From: JAKACA01 sp963735115
GTDB lineage: Bacteria; Actinomycetota; Acidimicrobiia; Acidimicrobiales; Bog-793
Length of the DNA stretch: 64,000 nucleotides
Direction of reading: 5' to 3'
NCBI GenBank assembly: GCA_963735115.1
Contig: CAVTJR010000003.1
Span: 806,001 to 870,000, forward strand
In this document: positions 61,185-64,000 of the stretch, piece by piece
Position numbering within the stretch: position 1 is the stretch's first letter
Layout: each line of letters opens with the position of its first letter
Notes under the pieces: generated by a model
The model's database searches: none
What the model saw: only the letters and a program-made list of their open reading frames with translations
Told to the model about the DNA's origin: nothing
Made by a program: the position numbers and the translations under genes

Positions 61185-61781
61185 CTAGCTGGCGTCCTCG
61201 ACCTGGTAGAGGGTCATGACCACCGAGCTCGTCGAGGTCTGGCTGGAGCCGGCTAAGGCCGGCGAGAGCTTCGGGTTGACCGTCGTGATGACGATGGCGA
61301 CGCGCCACTGGTAGCCGTCGCTGCCGTTGCGCTGCCCGATCAGCTCCCGGTCACCGCCCGCCTCTCCGTCGAACTGCATCGACCACTCTGCGCCAGGGAG
61401 CTCCTTGGAGTAGAAGAGGGCCACCGTGGGGCTTGTCGATGGCACCGTGAACGTCACGCTCTCGTCGAACTGGTCGGCGCTCGCGGCCTCGTTCGAGTAG
61501 CCGACGTACTGCGAGTTGGCCGGAACCGTGAGCGACTTAACGATGTCGGGCGGCGGCTCTCCGGCTGTCTCGATATGACGGAGATCGCTCGCCGCAGGGA
61601 CAGCCCGGAACGGCACTCCTGGCACGTTCGTGCCGAGCTGAGACGCCGGAGCGTGCGCTGAGGCGGTGCCGATGACCGCTAGGGCGGAGCCGGCTAGGAC
61701 GATCACCACCGCGATGGCGATGACAATCACGGCGGGCCCGAGAGATGGGCTGCGAGGGCGGGAGGCGGATACGGTCGACAC
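61185..61781 (-). CDS. Membrane-anchored protein of unknown function
   Basis: A 198-residue protein: a basic N-terminus, one transmembrane segment (AVIVIAIAVVIVLAGSALAV) near residues 15-35, then an extracellular domain of about 160 residues with VTFTVPSTSPTVALFYSKEL and a Gly/Asp/Glu-rich stretch (FDGEAGGDRELIG). I recognise no family. GTG 61781 is chosen because the frame upstream runs through an L,D-transpeptidase remnant read in another frame; a start further in is possible. Confidence 0.6.
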   Translation of the reverse strand: MSTVSASRPRSPSLGPAVIVIAIAVVIVLAGSALAVIGTASAHAPASQLGTNVPGVPFRAVPAASDLRHIETAGEPPPDIVKSLTVPANSQYVGYSNEAASADQFDESVTFTVPSTSPTVALFYSKELPGAEWSMQFDGEAGGDRELIGQRNGSDGYQWRVAIVITTVNPKLSPALAGSSQTSTSSVVMTLYQVEDAS

Positions 61782-61833
61782 GAGCTGTGGGCAGCTTACT
61801 GGGGTATCGGAGATGCTCCCGAGGCGACGGAGC

Positions 61834-61980
61834 TCAACTCGTGATCGTGACGGGTGTCCCAGGGCCGATGCGGCCGACGAGCCAGAGCATCGCAAGGCCG
61901 CTGAGGCGAATGCAACCGTGGGACACGGCCGTACCCAGTACGCCGCAGATGGTCGCCACTGATGATCCGCGGGGCGACCC
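61834..61980 (-). pseudogene. L,D-transpeptidase (YkuD) C-terminal remnant
   Basis: On the minus strand, in a frame not opened by any nearby start, the sequence reads ATICGVLGTAVSHGCIRLSG, then LAMLWLVGRIGPGTPVTITS and a stop at 61834-61836. SHGCIRLS is the catalytic His-Cys motif (Cys codon 61912-61914) and PGTPV the usual end of YkuD domains, which cross-link peptidoglycan. The rest of a normal domain cannot fit before the divergent rel gene at 62171, so this is a truncated relic. Confidence 0.7.
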
Positions 61981-62170
61981 GATCTCGTAATTCGCCCAAG
62001 GTTGCTCACACCGGCTGCCGACGCCGTGGCCGGACCGTCCATGGGCAAAATTGGCCCAATACCTCGGAGGCCCCGAGCGCCGACCGGATCGGGGCGAGTT
62101 CGCAAGCAGGCCGTGTCCGGCGCCCGATCAGTCACGGGCACGACGGCTGTCAACGGTACGCTCGCGGGTG

Positions 62171-64000
62171 ATGAACCGCGCGCCAGGCGACGAGGCGGGC
62201 CCGGAGCATGGCCCGGCGACCGATGGTGAGCGGCCGCCTGAAGAAGCGCTCAGCGGCGTAGCAGTGGAGAACCCCGCGCGGGCGATGGTCCCGCCGCCGA
62301 CCGAGTCCGTCGACGGAATCATCGCCATTCTCGAAAAGCACCGTCCCGACCAGGATTACTCCATTGTGCGACGCGCCCACAGCCTGGCGATGAAGGCTCA
62401 TCACGGTCAGCGCCGGGACTCCGGCGAGGCGTACATCACCCATCCTGTTGCCGTCGCCACGATCGTGGCGGAGCTTGGGCTCGATGCCATCAGCGCCAGC
62501 GCTGCGCTGCTGCACGACGCCGTCGAGGACACCAAAGTCGATCTCGAGCAGATCCGGCAGGAGTTCGGCCCGCAGGTCGCCGACATCGTCGACGGGGTGA
62601 CGAAGCTCGACCGCCTGCGCTTCGGGTCGAAGGAGGCGCAACAGGCTGCCTCGATGCGCAAGCTCTTCGTGGCGATGGCCCGCGACTGGCGTGTGCTCGT
62701 CATCAAGCTCGCCGACCGCCTGCACAACATGCGCACGATCGACGCCCTGCCCGAGTGGAAGCGCAAGCGCATCGCCCGCGAAACGCTCGACATCTACGCC
62801 CCCCTTGCACACCGTCTGGGTATACAAGAGATCAAGTGGCAGCTTGAGGATCTCTCCTTCGAGACCGAGCACCCGAAGCGCTTCGCCGAGATAGCCCAGA
62901 TGGTGGCGACCAGAGCACCCCGACGTGAGCTCGAGCTGGCCGAGGTGCTCGCAGCCATGCGAGGGCGTCTCACCGATCTCGGAATCGAGGCGGAGGTAAC
63001 CGGGCGTCCGAAGCACCTCTGGAGCATCTACGAGAAGATGGTGGTCCGCTCGAAGGAGTTCGACGACATCACCGACCTCGTGGCGATCCGCGTGATCGTG
63101 GCGGCGGAGAAGGACTGCTGGGCGGCCCTCGGTGTCGTGCACTCGCTCTGGCCACCAGTGCCGGGGCGGTTCAAGGACTACATCAACTCTCCGAAGTTCA
63201 ACCTCTACCAGTCGTTGCACACGACAGTCGTGGGGCCGCAGGGCAAGCCTGTCGAGGTGCAGATCCGCACTTATGAGATGCACGAGCGTGCCGAGCACGG
63301 CATCGCGGCTCACTGGGGCTACAAGGAGTCACCGCAACGCGCCGTCAGCCGCGGACCGCGATCGACCGACGAGATCGCGTGGCTGCAGCGGATCATGGAC
63401 TGGGAGCGGGAGACGCCCGACCCACAGGAGTTCCTCGAGACCCTCAAGGAGGACCTCGAGTACGACGAGGTCTACGTCTTCACGCCCAAGGGCGAGATCA
63501 TGACGTTGCCCGCCGGCGCCACGCCTGTCGACTTCGCCTACTCCATCCACACCGAGGTCGGCCACCGCTGTGTCGGCGCACGCGTGAATGGCCGGCTCGT
63601 TCCCCTCGAGACACACCTCAAGTCCGGCGACACCGTCGAGATCGTCACGTCCAAAATCCGCTCCGCCGGGCCGTCACGCGACTGGTTGAAGATCGTCACC
63701 TCGCCGCGGGCTCGCAACAAGATCCGGCAGTGGTTCTCCCGGGAGCGCCGGGAGGACGCCATCGACGCCGGCCGCGAGGAGCTCGCCAAGGCTCTGCGGC
63801 GAGCCGGCCTTCCCGTGCAGAAGCTGCAGAGCTCGCCAGCGCTGCTGTCTGTCGCCGCCAGCCTCGGCTATGGCGACCTCGACACCTTGCATGCCGCCCT
63901 CGGGGAAGGTCACGTCTCGGGGCAGTCGATCGTGCAGCGGCTCGAGCGCGAGCTGCGCGGCGGCGACAACGAGATCCAGCTGCCGTCCTCCGCTCTGACG
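62171..64000 (+). CDS. rel: Bifunctional (p)ppGpp synthetase/hydrolase, RelA/SpoT family (3' truncated by window edge)
   Basis: The first 610 residues of the stringent-response enzyme. An acidic/Pro-rich tail of about 45 residues precedes the hydrolase domain: AYITHPVAVATIVAELGLD and the intact HD pair in LLHDAVEDT (near residue 115). The synthetase domain follows (GRPKHLWSIYEKMVVR, FNLYQSLHTTVVGPQGK, VEVQIRTYEMHERAEHGIAA), then TGS (VYVFTPKGEIMTLPAGATP). Both activities look intact. ATG 62171 is used; TACGCT (62156-62161) may be its -10. The gene continues beyond the window. Confidence 0.95.
   Translation, partial: MNRAPGDEAGPEHGPATDGERPPEEALSGVAVENPARAMVPPPTESVDGIIAILEKHRPDQDYSIVRRAHSLAMKAHHGQRRDSGEAYITHPVAVATIVAELGLDAISASAALLHDAVEDTKVDLEQIRQEFGPQVADIVDGVTKLDRLRFGSKEAQQAASMRKLFVAMARDWRVLVIKLADRLHNMRTIDALPEWKRKRIARETLDIYAPLAHRLGIQEIKWQLEDLSFETEHPKRFAEIAQMVATRAPRRELELAEVLAAMRGRLTDLGIEAEVTGRPKHLWSIYEKMVVRSKEFDDITDLVAIRVIVAAEKDCWAALGVVHSLWPPVPGRFKDYINSPKFNLYQSLHTTVVGPQGKPVEVQIRTYEMHERAEHGIAAHWGYKESPQRAVSRGPRSTDEIAWLQRIMDWERETPDPQEFLETLKEDLEYDEVYVFTPKGEIMTLPAGATPVDFAYSIHTEVGHRCVGARVNGRLVPLETHLKSGDTVEIVTSKIRSAGPSRDWLKIVTSPRARNKIRQWFSRERREDAIDAGREELAKALRRAGLPVQKLQSSPALLSVAASLGYGDLDTLHAALGEGHVSGQSIVQRLERELRGGDNEIQLPSSALT

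Noticed and set aside
61782..62153. N-terminal extension of the gene at 61185
   Set aside because: The extension is Arg/Ser/Pro-rich and overlaps the transpeptidase remnant in another frame; the membrane segment starts after GTG 61781.

Overview
The window is high-GC DNA from an actinobacterium, and several signals point towards a deep lineage such as Acidimicrobiia. There are two F420-type luciferase-like oxidoreductases, an actinobacterial CGAAC-N4-GTTCG SOS box, a DUF222/HNH (13E12-type) gene, a steroid-type MaoC/DUF35/Ltp2 module, and many start codons only 4-11 nt after a TANNNT box (leaderless genes). The lineage is inferred from gene content. I see no rRNA, tRNA, phage, insertion sequence or CRISPR array.

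Layout. 0-10.4 kb: end of proS, an APC permease, DNA polymerase IV with a SOS box on its start codon, a diiron protein, a GNAT, a frameshifted glycosyltransferase, an HTH/Clp-N pair behind a palindromic promoter, an AlkB-like dioxygenase and a cysteine dioxygenase-rhodanese fusion. 10.4-22.6 kb: two oligopeptide-type ABC uptake systems, one with a fused double ATPase and one without ATPase, around an ammonia-lyase-like protein lacking the MIO triad and an enoyl-CoA hydratase. 22.6-28 kb: tandem repeats, a broken GNAT, a Rieske oxygenase, a DinB-like protein, an LLM oxidoreductase, a broken MenB/BadI-like gene and an SGNH lipoprotein. 28-35 kb: two paralogous secreted CAP-like proteins with the same 44-nt upstream block, on either side of a MarR/ABC-exporter operon.

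35-45.5 kb: small unknown genes, a heptad-repeat ORF, a GGDEF cyclase, typA, a Fur-family regulator, a sphingosine-phosphate-lyase-like PLP enzyme overlapping an FGGY kinase, and a DUF222/HNH protein. 45.7-56.3 kb: a lipid or steroid catabolic region with a MarR regulator, a MaoC-DUF35-MaoC fusion, an Ltp2-like thiolase, a GMC dehydrogenase with its small Tat subunit, biotin-dependent acyl-CoA carboxylase subunits and an LLM oxidoreductase. 56.3-64 kb: an ABC-2 transporter with a frameshifted ATPase, a ComF-like protein, a 1-Cys peroxiredoxin, a structured noncoding segment, a membrane-anchored unknown protein, an L,D-transpeptidase remnant and the start of rel.

Two features run through the window. 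Short tandem repeats with units of 14-47 bp fill many intergenic gaps and some coding tails. At least five genes carry single-base frameshifts, which suggests either sequence error (for example a metagenome assembly) or recent decay. The most unusual items are the MIO-less lyase, the shared upstream block of the CAP-like paralogs, the single-chain MaoC-DUF35-MaoC protein beside Ltp2, and the SOS-box placements.
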